A stretch of 23,077 bases of DNA from an uncultured Oscillospiraceae bacterium (GTDB lineage: Bacteria; Bacillota; Clostridia; Oscillospirales; Oscillospiraceae): positions 1-23,077 of the forward strand of contig CAAENU010000054.1 in assembly GCA_900757415.1 (NCBI GenBank), in the 5' to 3' direction. The position numbers and the translations under genes are program-made. Shown here one piece after another: positions 12,826 through 21,304 of this stretch (position 1 is its first letter; the number at the start of each line of letters is the position of its first letter). The notes below the pieces were generated by a model, which was not told the origin of the DNA, did no database searches, and saw nothing but the letters and a program-made list of their open reading frames with translations.

Positions 12826-14013
12826 ATGCAGATCTATGCAGATAACGCGGCTACCACCAAGATGAGCCGCACAGCCATCGACGCGATGCTGCCCTATATG
12901 GAAACCTATTATGGAAATCCTTCCAGCCTGCACACTGTCGGCCAGCAGGCGGCGGAAGCTTTGCAAAAGGCCCGCCAGACCGTGGCAGAATGTCTGGGCT
13001 GTCAGGCCCGGGAGATCACCTTTACCTCCGGCGGCAGCGAGGCCGACAACCAGGCCATTGTCTCCGCCGCCCGCATCGGCCAGCGAAAGGGCAAAAAGCA
13101 CATTATTTCCACCGCTTTTGAGCACCACGCCGTGCTGCACACCCTGAAAAAGCTGGAAAAGGAAGGCTTTGACGTTCAGCTGCTGGACGTTGGCCCCAGC
13201 GGCACCGTTACCGCGGCGCAGGTGGCAGATGCGATCCGAGAGGATACCTGTCTGGTTACCATTATGTATGCCAACAACGAGATCGGCTCCATTATGCCCA
13301 TTCCGGAGATCGGCGCAGTATGCAAAGAGAAAGGCGTCCTGTTCCACACTGACGCCGTACAGGCGGCAGGCCACCTTCACATTGACGTGAAGGCACAGCA
13401 CATCGATATGCTGTCTCTGTCCGCCCACAAATTCCACGGTCCCAAGGGCGTGGGACTGCTGTACACCCGTCAGGGTATTCCTCTGACCAACATCATCGAG
13501 GGCGGCGCTCAGGAGCGGGGCAAGCGGGCCGGCACTGAGAATATCCCCGGCATCGTATCTATGGCCGCCGCGCTGAAGGAGGCATGCGACCATATCGATG
13601 AAAATGCCGCCAAGGTGTCTGCCCTGCGGGACAAGCTGATCGCCGGTCTTTCCCAAATCCCCCACTCCGCCGTCAACGGCGATCTTGTTCACCGTCTGCC
13701 CGGCAATGTAAACTTCTGCTTTGAAGGTATTGAAGGCGAAAGCATCCTGCTGCTGCTGGATGCCAAGGGCATCTGCGCCAGCTCCGGCAGTGCCTGCACC
13801 AGCGGCTCGCTGGATCCCAGCCATGTGCTGCTGGCCATCGGCCGCCCCCACGAGGTGGCCCACGGCTCCCTGCGGCTGAGCCTGTGCGAATGGAACACAG
13901 AGGAGGAAGTGGACTATATGCTGCAGGTCATTCCGCAGGTGGTGGAGTATCTGCGGGGCATGTCCCCCGTGTGGAAGGAACTGGTCTCCGGCCAGCGCCA
14001 ATTCATTCTTTGA
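12826..14013 (+). CDS. cysteine desulfurase (IscS/NifS family)
   Basis: PLP enzyme that removes sulfur from L-cysteine as an enzyme-bound persulfide, supplying Fe-S cluster assembly and tRNA thiolation. In 395 residues the PLP lysine is in SAHKFHGPKG (Lys202) and the catalytic cysteine lies in the flexible loop SSGSACTSG (Cys324). The N-terminus YADNAATT and the HTDAVQAAGH block (PLP-contacting Asp177) are typical. The loop length is of the group I (IscS/NifS) type rather than SufS. GGAGG precedes the ATG at 12826. The scaffold protein gene follows after 27 bases, so the two form an IscS-IscU type unit, as is common in clostridia that lack a full isc operon. Confidence 0.94.
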   Translation: MQIYADNAATTKMSRTAIDAMLPYMETYYGNPSSLHTVGQQAAEALQKARQTVAECLGCQAREITFTSGGSEADNQAIVSAARIGQRKGKKHIISTAFEHHAVLHTLKKLEKEGFDVQLLDVGPSGTVTAAQVADAIREDTCLVTIMYANNEIGSIMPIPEIGAVCKEKGVLFHTDAVQAAGHLHIDVKAQHIDMLSLSAHKFHGPKGVGLLYTRQGIPLTNIIEGGAQERGKRAGTENIPGIVSMAAALKEACDHIDENAAKVSALRDKLIAGLSQIPHSAVNGDLVHRLPGNVNFCFEGIEGESILLLLDAKGICASSGSACTSGSLDPSHVLLAIGRPHEVAHGSLRLSLCEWNTEEEVDYMLQVIPQVVEYLRGMSPVWKELVSGQRQFIL

Positions 14014-14040
14014 GATAACCAAGATAAGGAGGATCATACC

Positions 14041-14475
14041 ATGGCTCTTTATACCGATACTGTAATGGATCACTTCATGAATCCCCGTAACGTAGGCGAA
14101 ATCCCCGATGCTGACGGCATTGGCGAGGTAGGCAATGCCAAGTGCGGAGACATCATGAAAATGTACCTGAAGATCAAGGATAACGTGATCGAGGATGCCA
14201 AGTTTGAGACCTTTGGCTGCGGCAGCGCCATTGCCTCCAGCTCCATGGCTACGGAGCTGATCAAGGGCAAGACCATTGATGAAGCACTGGCCATTACCAA
14301 CAAGCAGGTGGTGGACGCGCTGGGTGGTCTGCCCGCCTATAAGCTGCACTGCTCGGTGCTGGCGGAGGAGTCCATCAAGTCCGCCGTCAAAAACTATTAC
14401 GACCGCAACAGCATCCCCTACGACAAGAGTAAATTCCCCGCCTGCGACGACTGCGAAGCCTGCCGCATGGTGTGA
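14041..14475 (+). CDS. Fe-S cluster assembly scaffold protein (IscU/NifU N-terminal type)
   Basis: A 144-residue scaffold on which [2Fe-2S] or [4Fe-4S] clusters are built from sulfur delivered by the neighbouring desulfurase. The three cluster-ligand cysteines are Cys35 (NAKCGD), Cys60 (FGCGS) and Cys104 (LHCSVLAEE), each in its family context. The aspartate after Cys35 that tunes cluster release is present. A short C-terminal extension carries three more cysteines (KFPACDDCEACR, Cys135, 138 and 141). This is beyond the IscU core and is seen in clostridial NifU-like proteins. AAGGAGG sits just upstream of the ATG. It is the last gene of the operon. Confidence 0.93.
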   Translation: MALYTDTVMDHFMNPRNVGEIPDADGIGEVGNAKCGDIMKMYLKIKDNVIEDAKFETFGCGSAIASSSMATELIKGKTIDEALAITNKQVVDALGGLPAYKLHCSVLAEESIKSAVKNYYDRNSIPYDKSKFPACDDCEACRMV

Positions 14476-14523
14476 TATGCCCGGTCAGCTTTTTCGGATA
14501 TCACGAACCTGGCCTGAATGCGG

Positions 14524-14559
14524 GCAGGCAGCGGCAATCAGCCGCTGCCTGCTCTTTTT
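14524..14559 (+). terminator. intrinsic terminator of the Fe-S operon
   Basis: GCAGGCAGCGGC (14524-14535) pairs perfectly with GCCGCTGCCTGC (14541-14552) around AATCA, followed by TCTTTTT. Confidence 0.92.
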
Positions 14560-14578
14560 ACGCCCTGCCGATCAAAAG

Positions 14579-14615
14579 AAAAAGCCGCCGCAGGAATTTC
14601 CTGCGGCGGCTTTTT
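14579..14615. terminator. bidirectional terminator
   Basis: GCCGCCGCAGGAA (14584-14596) pairs with TTCCTGCGGCGGC (14598-14610). It is flanked by AAAAA on the left and TTTTT on the right, so it can stop transcription on both strands. It serves the minus-strand operon ending at 14693 and backs up the Fe-S operon terminator. Confidence 0.88.
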
Positions 14616-14692
14616 GGCTTTATCGAAAGAGCAATGTCCTTCTTTGACAGGTGGGAAAACATCCCTATAAAAACCTTCTGCGGCAAACAATA

Positions 14693-16351
14693 TTATACCG
14701 GCGCTTTTACCACGTTCTGGAAGTAGTATACGCCCATGCCATCGTTCAGAAGGCCAGTCAGCGTGCTGCGCAGCAGCCATGTATAGGTCTCATGATACAG
14801 CGGCATCACATATCCGCTGTCCAGCAGCATTTTCTCGGCATCCGCCAGATAGGCGTCCCGCGCCTCATCGCTGCTGGAGTTGGCCGCCACGCGAATCAGC
14901 ATATCATAGGCGTTGGAGTACAGCTGGCCATAATTTTCCTTTTGTCCGCTGCTGAAACGGTTCAGATAGCTCAGCGCCGTATTCCGGTCGGCGCTGACGG
15001 AGGTCAGCGCCAGAGAGAATTCGCCGCTTTCCAGCGTGGCCTGCATCTCCTCCGGCGCAACGCCCTGCGTCGTCACCTGGATTCCCAGCTTCTCCCGCCA
15101 TGTGTACTGCAGCATCTGCGCAACACGGGCGTCGGCAGCATTCGTCTCATACAGCAGCGTAACCGTACTCAAATGCTCCAGCGCTGTCTGTGTATAGCCT
15201 GCCCTGCGCAGCATGTCCACCGCCGCGCTGCAGCGCTCCTCATAGGTCTCCGGGTCATTGTCGATCACCGCGCCGTTGGCCTCGCGGAACGAGCGTCCAT
15301 CCGAGGTGGTAATGCCGTAGGGGATCAGGCCGTCCGCTGCGCGGTACACTTCATCCTCGCCGGCTACCGCCTGCGCCAGCGCATTGCGGTCAATCACCAT
15401 GGACATGGCCTGCCGCACCGGCTCACTGAGGCTGGTGGCCATCTGGTTGATCAGCACGGTGCTGACACGGGTCGAGGAGGCCTCTATCGCTCCCTCAGCA
15501 CTGCCGGCGTCCAGCACAAAGTCCACCTCGCCCGCATCATACAGGGACATGGCCTCCTCGGTGCTGCCTGTATACAGGAAATCCAGCTCCTGCGGGCCGA
15601 TACGCCGCGCGTCATAATACCGTTCGGCAGCCGTGGCGGTCAGTCCCTTGTCGTCCATACCGCCGACGGTATAGGGGCCGTTGGTCAGCAGCGTGTCGGC
15701 ATCCATCGACCAATCAGGCTGCGGCGCCGCATCGGCAGGACTGCCGTCCCCGCTGTTCTCCCCCTCCTGTGCCGCCGGCTCCGCCACATCAGAGCGCACC
15801 GGCATGGTGCACACCGCCGTACAGACCACGGAGAGGAAGTAGGAGCAGTGTCCGCTGATGTTGACCACAAATGTCCGCTCATCCGGAGCCGACACCTGCA
15901 GGGCGGCGGGATCCCCCGCCACCGCGTCGGCGTAACCCGCCACCATATTCAAAATGGAGGCATGAGGCGATTTGGTCTCCGGATCCACCAGACGCTGCCA
16001 GGCATAAACGAAGTCCCGAGCCGTAACTTTTCCGCCGTCCGACCAGCGGATGTCGCTGCGCAGCGTAAAGGTATAGGTCTCGGTGCCATCCATATTGTCC
16101 ACATATTCATAGCGGGAAGCCTGCGCGCAGACCACGCCGGAGGCGGTCTGCTTCATCAGGTTTTCAAACAGGTTGGCGGCCACGGTCTTCTCCGTTTCCG
16201 TCACTGCCCGCGCCGGATCCAGCGTTGCGGGTGTCCCCCGCAGCGCGGCGCGCACCGTCAGGGTCTCCGGCTCCGCCGTACCGCATCCGGCCGCAGCCAG
16301 TGTCAGCAGCAGTGCCATCACCAATGCCAGTAATCGTTTCAAAGATTTCAT
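14693..16351 (-). CDS. peptide/oligopeptide-binding lipoprotein (solute-binding family 5)
   Basis: Extracytoplasmic substrate-binding lipoprotein of a peptide or nickel ABC importer. The 552 residues begin with a type II signal peptide and lipobox LAAAGC (lipidated Cys23). Family 5 features follow: TLDPARAVTETEKTVAANLFENLM (about 43-66), ETYTFTLRSDIRWSDGGKVTARDFVYAWQRL (about 91-121, the family signature), and the C-terminal cluster of LPLYHE-like type (VMPLYHETYTW). A low-complexity linker rich in Glu, Gly, Ala and Pro (about residues 190-213) interrupts the domain and is unusual. No permease or ATPase genes accompany it, so it is an orphan binding protein. Its ATG at 16351 follows AAGGAGA, 26 bases behind the DEAD-box helicase gene, suggesting cotranscription. 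Confidence 0.9.
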   Translation of the reverse strand: MKSLKRLLALVMALLLTLAAAGCGTAEPETLTVRAALRGTPATLDPARAVTETEKTVAANLFENLMKQTASGVVCAQASRYEYVDNMDGTETYTFTLRSDIRWSDGGKVTARDFVYAWQRLVDPETKSPHASILNMVAGYADAVAGDPAALQVSAPDERTFVVNISGHCSYFLSVVCTAVCTMPVRSDVAEPAAQEGENSGDGSPADAAPQPDWSMDADTLLTNGPYTVGGMDDKGLTATAAERYYDARRIGPQELDFLYTGSTEEAMSLYDAGEVDFVLDAGSAEGAIEASSTRVSTVLINQMATSLSEPVRQAMSMVIDRNALAQAVAGEDEVYRAADGLIPYGITTSDGRSFREANGAVIDNDPETYEERCSAAVDMLRRAGYTQTALEHLSTVTLLYETNAADARVAQMLQYTWREKLGIQVTTQGVAPEEMQATLESGEFSLALTSVSADRNTALSYLNRFSSGQKENYGQLYSNAYDMLIRVAANSSSDEARDAYLADAEKMLLDSGYVMPLYHETYTWLLRSTLTGLLNDGMGVYYFQNVVKAPV

Positions 16352-16377
16352 ACAGGGTCTCCTTATTGCCGTAGGTA

Positions 16378-17532
16378 TTACTCCGCCGTCACGCTGCCGT
16401 CATCGGCCAGCTTTGCCGCCGTGATCTGGCTGCGGGTATTGCGCACAATATCGTCCAGACGCATACGGCTGGGGAAATCGCTGAGCAGCGTATACGCCAC
16501 GCCGTGCCGTCTGGCGCGGCCCGTCCGGCCGATACGGTGAATGTAATACTCGTTTTCCTCCGGCACATCATAGTTGAATACGGCGTCTACATCGTCCACA
16601 TCGATGCCGCGGCTGGCCACATCCGTGGCGACAAAGACCCGCAGCTTGCCCTCGCGGAACTTCTGCATCACCGCCTCGCGCTTGCTCTGCGGAATGTCGC
16701 CATGGATGCACTGGGCATCCACCCCCCGCATCTGCAGGAATTTGGTAAGCCGCTCGGTATTGCCCTTAGTGTTGCAGAAGCAGATCACCCGCTCATAACC
16801 CTCGTGCTCCAGAATTTTGGCGATGGCGTCCACCTTGCCATCCGCCGGTACCTCGATGCGGTACTGCACAATGTCAGGTTTATTCTCCCTGGTGGCCTGC
16901 ACCGTGATCTCCTCGGGATCGCGCTGGTATACCCATGAGATATCCATCACCTCACGGGAGATGGTGGCGGAGAACATGCCCAGATTTTCGCGGCTGGGGA
17001 TCTTGTCCAGAATGCGGGTCACGTCATGGATAAAACCCATATCCAGCATGCGGTCCGCCTCGTCCAGCACCACGGTTTTCACCGCTTTCAGCACCACGGT
17101 ACGCCGCTTCATATGATCGCTGAGCCGGCCGGGCGTAGCCACCACGATCTGGGGTTTGCGCTTGAGAGCATTGATCTGCTTGCCGATGGGTTGGCCGCCA
17201 TACAGGCACACCAGCCGCACCCCCTCATGATATACGGCGATATCCCGCATCTCATCGGTGATCTGCATGGCCAGCTCACGGGTGGGCGCCATGATAACAG
17301 CCTGCACCTCTTCACTTTCCGGGTCGATCTTTTCGATAATCGGGATACCGAATGCCATGGTCTTGCCGGTACCGGTCGGCGCCTTGGCAATAACGTCTTT
17401 ACCCGCCATCATGGGCGGGATACAGCCGGCCTGCACCGGCGTGGATACGGTGTATCCTTTGTTGCGGATGGCCCGCAGCGTGGCTTCAGACAGGCCGAAG
17501 CTTTCAAACGACACCCCCTGGGTGATCTCCAT
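16378..17532 (-). CDS. DEAD-box ATP-dependent RNA helicase
   Basis: Unwinds RNA duplexes, typically in ribosome assembly, mRNA decay or cold adaptation. All motifs appear in 384 residues: Q motif (FESFGLSEATLRAIRNKGYT...PVQ, 9-34), Walker A APTGTGKT (51-58), PTRELA (83-88), TPGR (133-136), DEAD (157-160), SAT (188-190), and HRIGRTGR (332-339). The protein ends soon after the helicase core, so it lacks the long basic or RNA-binding tail of DeaD/CshA proteins. The start at 17532 is set by GAGGA (17545-17541) at 8 bases; the open frame further upstream runs across the promoter and is not coding. It is the first gene of a probable operon with the binding lipoprotein. Confidence 0.94.
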   Translation of the reverse strand: MEITQGVSFESFGLSEATLRAIRNKGYTVSTPVQAGCIPPMMAGKDVIAKAPTGTGKTMAFGIPIIEKIDPESEEVQAVIMAPTRELAMQITDEMRDIAVYHEGVRLVCLYGGQPIGKQINALKRKPQIVVATPGRLSDHMKRRTVVLKAVKTVVLDEADRMLDMGFIHDVTRILDKIPSRENLGMFSATISREVMDISWVYQRDPEEITVQATRENKPDIVQYRIEVPADGKVDAIAKILEHEGYERVICFCNTKGNTERLTKFLQMRGVDAQCIHGDIPQSKREAVMQKFREGKLRVFVATDVASRGIDVDDVDAVFNYDVPEENEYYIHRIGRTGRARRHGVAYTLLSDFPSRMRLDDIVRNTRSQITAAKLADDGSVTAE

Positions 17533-17572
17533 AGCGTTTTTCCTCGTATTTCTCAAAATTATAATCGGAATT

Positions 17573-17581
17573 ATTATACCA
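17573..17581 (-). promoter_or_regulatory. extended -10 promoter of the helicase operon
   Basis: Minus-strand TGGTATAAT (17581-17573) gives a consensus -10 with the TGn extension. A TTGACA is nearby (17590-17585), but only 6-7 bases upstream, too close to act as its -35. Confidence 0.6.
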
Positions 17582-17617
17582 CATCTGTCAAGAGCGCCCC
17601 CCCTTTTCAATCCGCGG

Positions 17618-17632
17618 CAAATGTGGTATACT
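17618..17632 (+). promoter_or_regulatory. extended -10 promoter of the Y-family polymerase gene
   Basis: TGGTATACT (17624-17632) is a TGn-extended -10. The bases AATGTGGTAT mirror the helicase promoter, forming a 9-bp inverted repeat ATACCACAT...ATGTGGTAT (17576-17584 with 17620-17628). The -35 region (TTTTCA near 17604) is poor. Confidence 0.5.
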
Positions 17633-17665
17633 ATTCTCGAACAAATGAACGAGAGGAGATACGTC

Positions 17666-18874
17666 ATGGCACCGCGGGTCATTTTACATTGCGATCTAAA
17701 CTGCTTTTTCGCGTCGGTAGAGCTGCTGCGCTATCCGGCATTGCAGGATGTACCGGTGGCGGTGTGCGGCGATCCGGACTCGCGCCACGGCATTGTATTG
17801 GCAAAAAATGAAGCGGCCAAGCAGCTTGGCGTCAAAACGGCGGAAACCATCTGGCAGGCCCGGCAGAAAGCGCCCCATCTGATCATCCTGCCGCCCCATC
17901 ACAGCCTGTACAGGGAATACAGCCGGCGGGTCAATGACATCTATGGGCAGTACACCGACCTTGTGGAGTCCTTCGGCATTGATGAAAGCTGGCTGGATAT
18001 TACCGGCAGCATGCACCTGTTCGGTGGAGACGGCAAAACCGTGGCCGACCGGCTGCGGCAGCGGCTGCGGGAAGAGCTGGGTCTGACCATCTCCGTGGGC
18101 GTCAGCTTCAACAAGATTTTCGCCAAATTGGGCAGTGATTATAAAAAGCCGGACGCCACCACGGTCATACCTCCGGATCACTGGCAGGAGATCGTATGGC
18201 CGCTGCCGGCCGGCGATCTGCTGGGGGTGGGGCACTCCACGCAGACGCTGCTGCGCCAATACGGCATTGAAACAATCGGCCAGCTGGCCGCCTTTCCCCG
18301 CCACGCGCTGGAAACGCTGCTGGGAAAGCACGGTGCGCAGCTCCACGATTACGCCAACGGCCGGGACAGCAGTCCCGTTCGTCCGCAGCATGAGTCGGAG
18401 CCGGTCAAATCCGTGGGCAAGGGCATCACGTTTCCCCGCAATTTGACACGCTGGGAGGAGGTGCGCGCAGGTCTGTCCATGCTGTGTGACAGCGTGGCCG
18501 GGCGGCTGCGCCGCCAGCAGCTGTACTGCGGCGGTGTGGCGCTGACCATCCGCGACCCCCAATTCCATCAATTCTCTCATCAGGTGCGGCTGGACGCTCC
18601 CACCCATCTGCAGCGGGATATTTACCGCGCGGCGCTGACACTGGCCCAGCAATCATGGCACGCGCCCAGTCCCATCCGCGCCCTGACCGTTACCGCCCTG
18701 TACCTCAGCGACAGCGCCGACAGCTTTCAGCAGCTGGATCTGCTGGACAGCGCTGCGCCACAGCGAAACGACAGGCAGGAACGGCTGGAGCAGGCTATGG
18801 ATACGATCCGCCGCAAATACGGGAAAGACGCCATCACGTTTGGAAACACCGGAAAACTCATCGATGATGAATAA
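17666..18874 (+). CDS. dinB: Y-family DNA polymerase (Pol IV type)
   Basis: Error-prone translesion DNA polymerase without proofreading. In 402 residues the metal-binding aspartate Asp10 (LHCDLNCFFASVE) and the palm motif FGIDESWLD with Asp106-Glu107 are intact, followed by the little-finger domain (about 245-355). QLDLL (356-360) resembles the beta-clamp binding motif, here followed by an extra tail of about 40 residues. The ATG at 17666 has GAGAGGAG (17651-17658) 7 bases ahead; an in-frame ATG at 17645 lacks a site. The family includes DNA polymerase IV and the clostridial PolY proteins that assist mutagenesis; the N-terminal 240 residues are typical. No LexA box is visible, so SOS control is not supported. 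It is divergent from the helicase operon. Confidence 0.92.
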   Translation: MAPRVILHCDLNCFFASVELLRYPALQDVPVAVCGDPDSRHGIVLAKNEAAKQLGVKTAETIWQARQKAPHLIILPPHHSLYREYSRRVNDIYGQYTDLVESFGIDESWLDITGSMHLFGGDGKTVADRLRQRLREELGLTISVGVSFNKIFAKLGSDYKKPDATTVIPPDHWQEIVWPLPAGDLLGVGHSTQTLLRQYGIETIGQLAAFPRHALETLLGKHGAQLHDYANGRDSSPVRPQHESEPVKSVGKGITFPRNLTRWEEVRAGLSMLCDSVAGRLRRQQLYCGGVALTIRDPQFHQFSHQVRLDAPTHLQRDIYRAALTLAQQSWHAPSPIRALTVTALYLSDSADSFQQLDLLDSAAPQRNDRQERLEQAMDTIRRKYGKDAITFGNTGKLIDDE

Positions 18875-18969
18875 TGCACGCATCCCCCCTTCTTTTCGCG
18901 GCCACCGCGCCATAATCCGGTATGTTTCCCCACCAATTGTAAATTTTTTACGAGCCGCAGGCAACGGCA
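18875..18969 (+). other. intergenic stretch behind dinB
   Basis: Only a weak hairpin CGCGG-CCA-CCGCG (18897-18909) without T-run is seen, so dinB lacks a convincing intrinsic terminator here. Confidence 0.5.
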
Positions 18970-18998
18970 TTGCAAATTACACAAAAGCGTGCTAAGAT
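18970..18998 (+). promoter_or_regulatory. promoter of the LtaS-like gene
   Basis: TTGCAA (18970-18975), 17-base spacer, TAAGAT (18993-18998), 70 bases before the start codon. Confidence 0.65.
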
Positions 18999-19037
18999 GT
19001 GAAGACCTGCTTTTTCGGCAGAATCCGCAGACCATTT

Positions 19038-19053
19038 CGCCTGTCCGCAGGCG
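19038..19053 (+). promoter_or_regulatory. leader hairpin next to the ribosome binding site
   Basis: CGCCTG-TCCG-CAGGCG (19038-19053) forms a 6-bp stem ending three bases before the AAGGAGG site (19056-19062) of the LtaS-like gene. It may modulate initiation. Confidence 0.4.
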
Positions 19054-19068
19054 GCAAGGAGGCCTTTC

Positions 19069-21246
19069 ATGGAACAGAAACATCCGGCGGCGCAGGACGC
19101 TCCGCAAGCCAATTTCAAGGGTGGATTGTGGCCGCTGTTTTTTCTTCCTGCGGCGTTGATCTACCATGAGCTGCTGCTGCGGCTATGTGCACCCGACGCC
19201 GCTTTCTGGGGCATGCCGCTGATCTATATTCTGCTTTTCTCCGCCGCAGCCGGTCTGGCAGCGGCCCTGATTCTGGATATCCTGCCGTGGCAAAAGCTCT
19301 CACACGCGCTGGCATATGTGCTTTGCGGCGCGTGGGCCGTGCTGACATGTATCGAATTCTGCTGCAAAAGCTATTTTAAAACCTATTGGGGACTGAGCTT
19401 TATCACGCAGATGACCGGACAGGTCATGGGGGATTTCTTTACCTCCATGATGGAAATCATCTTCAGCAAGATCATCCTGATTCTGCTGTCCTTTGTTCCG
19501 CTGGTGCTGATGATCATTTTTCGCCGCAGCGTCCTGCCCGGCAAAAAGCTGGGGAAACGGACTCACCTGCTGGCACTGGCGGCTTTTGTCGTCTGTCAGG
19601 CTGCCGGCTCGGCGCTGTGCTATACCGGCAGCAGCCGCGCCGACTATACCTATAATTATGTGACCGACCGCGCCGTGTCCAACTTCGGATTGACGGCGGC
19701 GATACGGCTGGAAGTACAATATACGCTGTTCGGTCTGCCTCAGGCCCCCGTGTTGGAGATGGTGGAACCGGAGCCGGATACACAGACTCCGGTAAATTAC
19801 GGCTACAACAAGATGGATCTGGATTTCAGCGCCACCTCTCAGCTGGTCAGCGGGCAGACGCTGGACAACATGCACAAGTATTTCAGCAGCATCACCGCCA
19901 GCCAGCAAAATGCATATACCGGCATATTCAAGGGAAAGAACCTGATCCAGATTACCGCCGAAGCTTTCTCCCCCTATGTAATCAGCAAGGAACTGACACC
20001 CACTCTCTACCGGCTGACGCATGAGGGTTTTGTGTTTACCAACTACTACCAACCCGGCTGGGGCCAGTCCACTACCGGCGGCGAATTTGCTGCCATGACA
20101 GGCATCCTTCCCACCTGGGTCAACAGCAACCTCAGCTTTTACGCCAGTCATCAGGACTATATGCCCTTTGCACTGGGCAACCAGTTCCGGGCGTTGGGAT
20201 ATACTACGCTGGCCTACCATGATAATTCCTACACATACTATAACCGTCATCTGACCCATCCCAATCTGGGTTATGACTACTACGGCGTTGGAAACGGACT
20301 GGCCATGACCGGCGGCAGCAACTGGCCCTATTCCGATCTGGAGATGATGCAGCTGACAGCGCCGGCATATATTCAGGATTATGTGGAAAATGGGAAACCG
20401 TTCCATACCTACTATATGTCTGTCAGCGGCCACGCTAACTGGGGTTGGGGCAACGCCATGTCCGGCAAAAACCGCGAGGCCGCCGTGGCCGCATATCCTA
20501 ATGCCTCGCAGCCGGTACAGGGTTATATCGCCGCCAATCTGGAGCTGGAATACGCGCTGACCTACCTTATGGAGCAATTGGAAGCCGCCGGCATTGCCGA
20601 CGACACCGTGATCTGCCTGACGGCCGACCACTACCCCTATGCGCTGGTCACAGACGAAGCGGACTACTATCAGGAGTTGAGCGGCCTGCAGGACAGCGAG
20701 CTGGATATTTCCCGTTACCGCAACACCCTGATCCTGTGGTGCGGCAGTATGGAGACGGCCGTAACGGTGGACACTCCCTGCTCCGCCATCGACATTGTAC
20801 CGACGCTGAGCAACCTCTTCGGTCTGGAATATGATTCCCGTCTCCTTTCCGGGCGGGATGTCTTTGCCCAGAACTACAATGTCTCGCAGGCTTCCACCTG
20901 TATGCCGCTGGTGATCCTGCCCACCAACCGGGGCAACAGCTGGATCACCGCCGCCGGCACCTATGACGCCCACGCCGGTACATTTACCGCCAACCCCGGC
21001 GTTTCCGTGGCGGATGATTATGTAAAAACCGTCACATCGCTGGTGGATGCCAAGTACTCCTATGCCCGACTGCTGATCCAGTATGACTATGCCGGTGTGG
21101 TACTGCACCATCCGCAGGCCACCTCCGTTATAGCCGCGCCTGTGCAGCCTCCTGCTGCCGAAAGCGAACCCATCAGCGATGATGGCCTGATCGGCGAATT
21201 GCCGGAGGATACGGACGAGACCTACGACGAGACATATAGTGAGTAG
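19069..21246 (+). CDS. LtaS-like membrane sulfatase-fold enzyme (phosphoglycerol/phosphoethanolamine transferase family)
   Basis: A 725-residue polytopic protein. Five hydrophobic segments lie within about residues 20-185, then a large extracytoplasmic alkaline phosphatase/sulfatase-fold domain (about 285-610). The expected LtaS active-site residues are present: Glu298 (ITAEAF), the nucleophile threonine in GWGQSTTGGEF (Thr335 or Thr336), His455 (SGHANW) and Asp520-His521 (TADHYPY), suggesting a metal-dependent enzyme. Such proteins polymerise glycerol-phosphate from phosphatidylglycerol into lipoteichoic acid or modify glycans with phosphoglycerol. A serine- and acid-rich C-terminal tail (after about residue 690, ending DETYDETYSE) is unusual. 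AAGGAGG (19056-19062) precedes the ATG by 6 bases. Single gene, closed by a terminator. Which acceptor it uses cannot be seen. Confidence 0.88.
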   Translation: MEQKHPAAQDAPQANFKGGLWPLFFLPAALIYHELLLRLCAPDAAFWGMPLIYILLFSAAAGLAAALILDILPWQKLSHALAYVLCGAWAVLTCIEFCCKSYFKTYWGLSFITQMTGQVMGDFFTSMMEIIFSKIILILLSFVPLVLMIIFRRSVLPGKKLGKRTHLLALAAFVVCQAAGSALCYTGSSRADYTYNYVTDRAVSNFGLTAAIRLEVQYTLFGLPQAPVLEMVEPEPDTQTPVNYGYNKMDLDFSATSQLVSGQTLDNMHKYFSSITASQQNAYTGIFKGKNLIQITAEAFSPYVISKELTPTLYRLTHEGFVFTNYYQPGWGQSTTGGEFAAMTGILPTWVNSNLSFYASHQDYMPFALGNQFRALGYTTLAYHDNSYTYYNRHLTHPNLGYDYYGVGNGLAMTGGSNWPYSDLEMMQLTAPAYIQDYVENGKPFHTYYMSVSGHANWGWGNAMSGKNREAAVAAYPNASQPVQGYIAANLELEYALTYLMEQLEAAGIADDTVICLTADHYPYALVTDEADYYQELSGLQDSELDISRYRNTLILWCGSMETAVTVDTPCSAIDIVPTLSNLFGLEYDSRLLSGRDVFAQNYNVSQASTCMPLVILPTNRGNSWITAAGTYDAHAGTFTANPGVSVADDYVKTVTSLVDAKYSYARLLIQYDYAGVVLHHPQATSVIAAPVQPPAAESEPISDDGLIGELPEDTDETYDETYSE

Positions 21247-21263
21247 CGCCTGCTTTTATAAAA

Positions 21264-21297
21264 AGACGCCCGGGTTGATCGCCCGGGCGTCTCTTTT
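21264..21297. terminator. bidirectional terminator between the LtaS-like gene and sigK
   Basis: AGACGCCCGGG (21264-21274) pairs with CCCGGGCGTCT (21282-21292) around a seven-base loop. CTTTTTC follows on the plus strand and TTTTTAT on the minus strand. Confidence 0.9.
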
Positions 21298-21304
21298 TCT
21301 CTTC

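Noticed and set aside
17638..17654. LexA/SOS box in front of dinB (CGAACAAATGAACG)
   Set aside because: The two GAAC elements are direct repeats, not the inverted GAAC...GTTC needed for LexA binding. Only a weak CTCG...CGAG inverted repeat remains.
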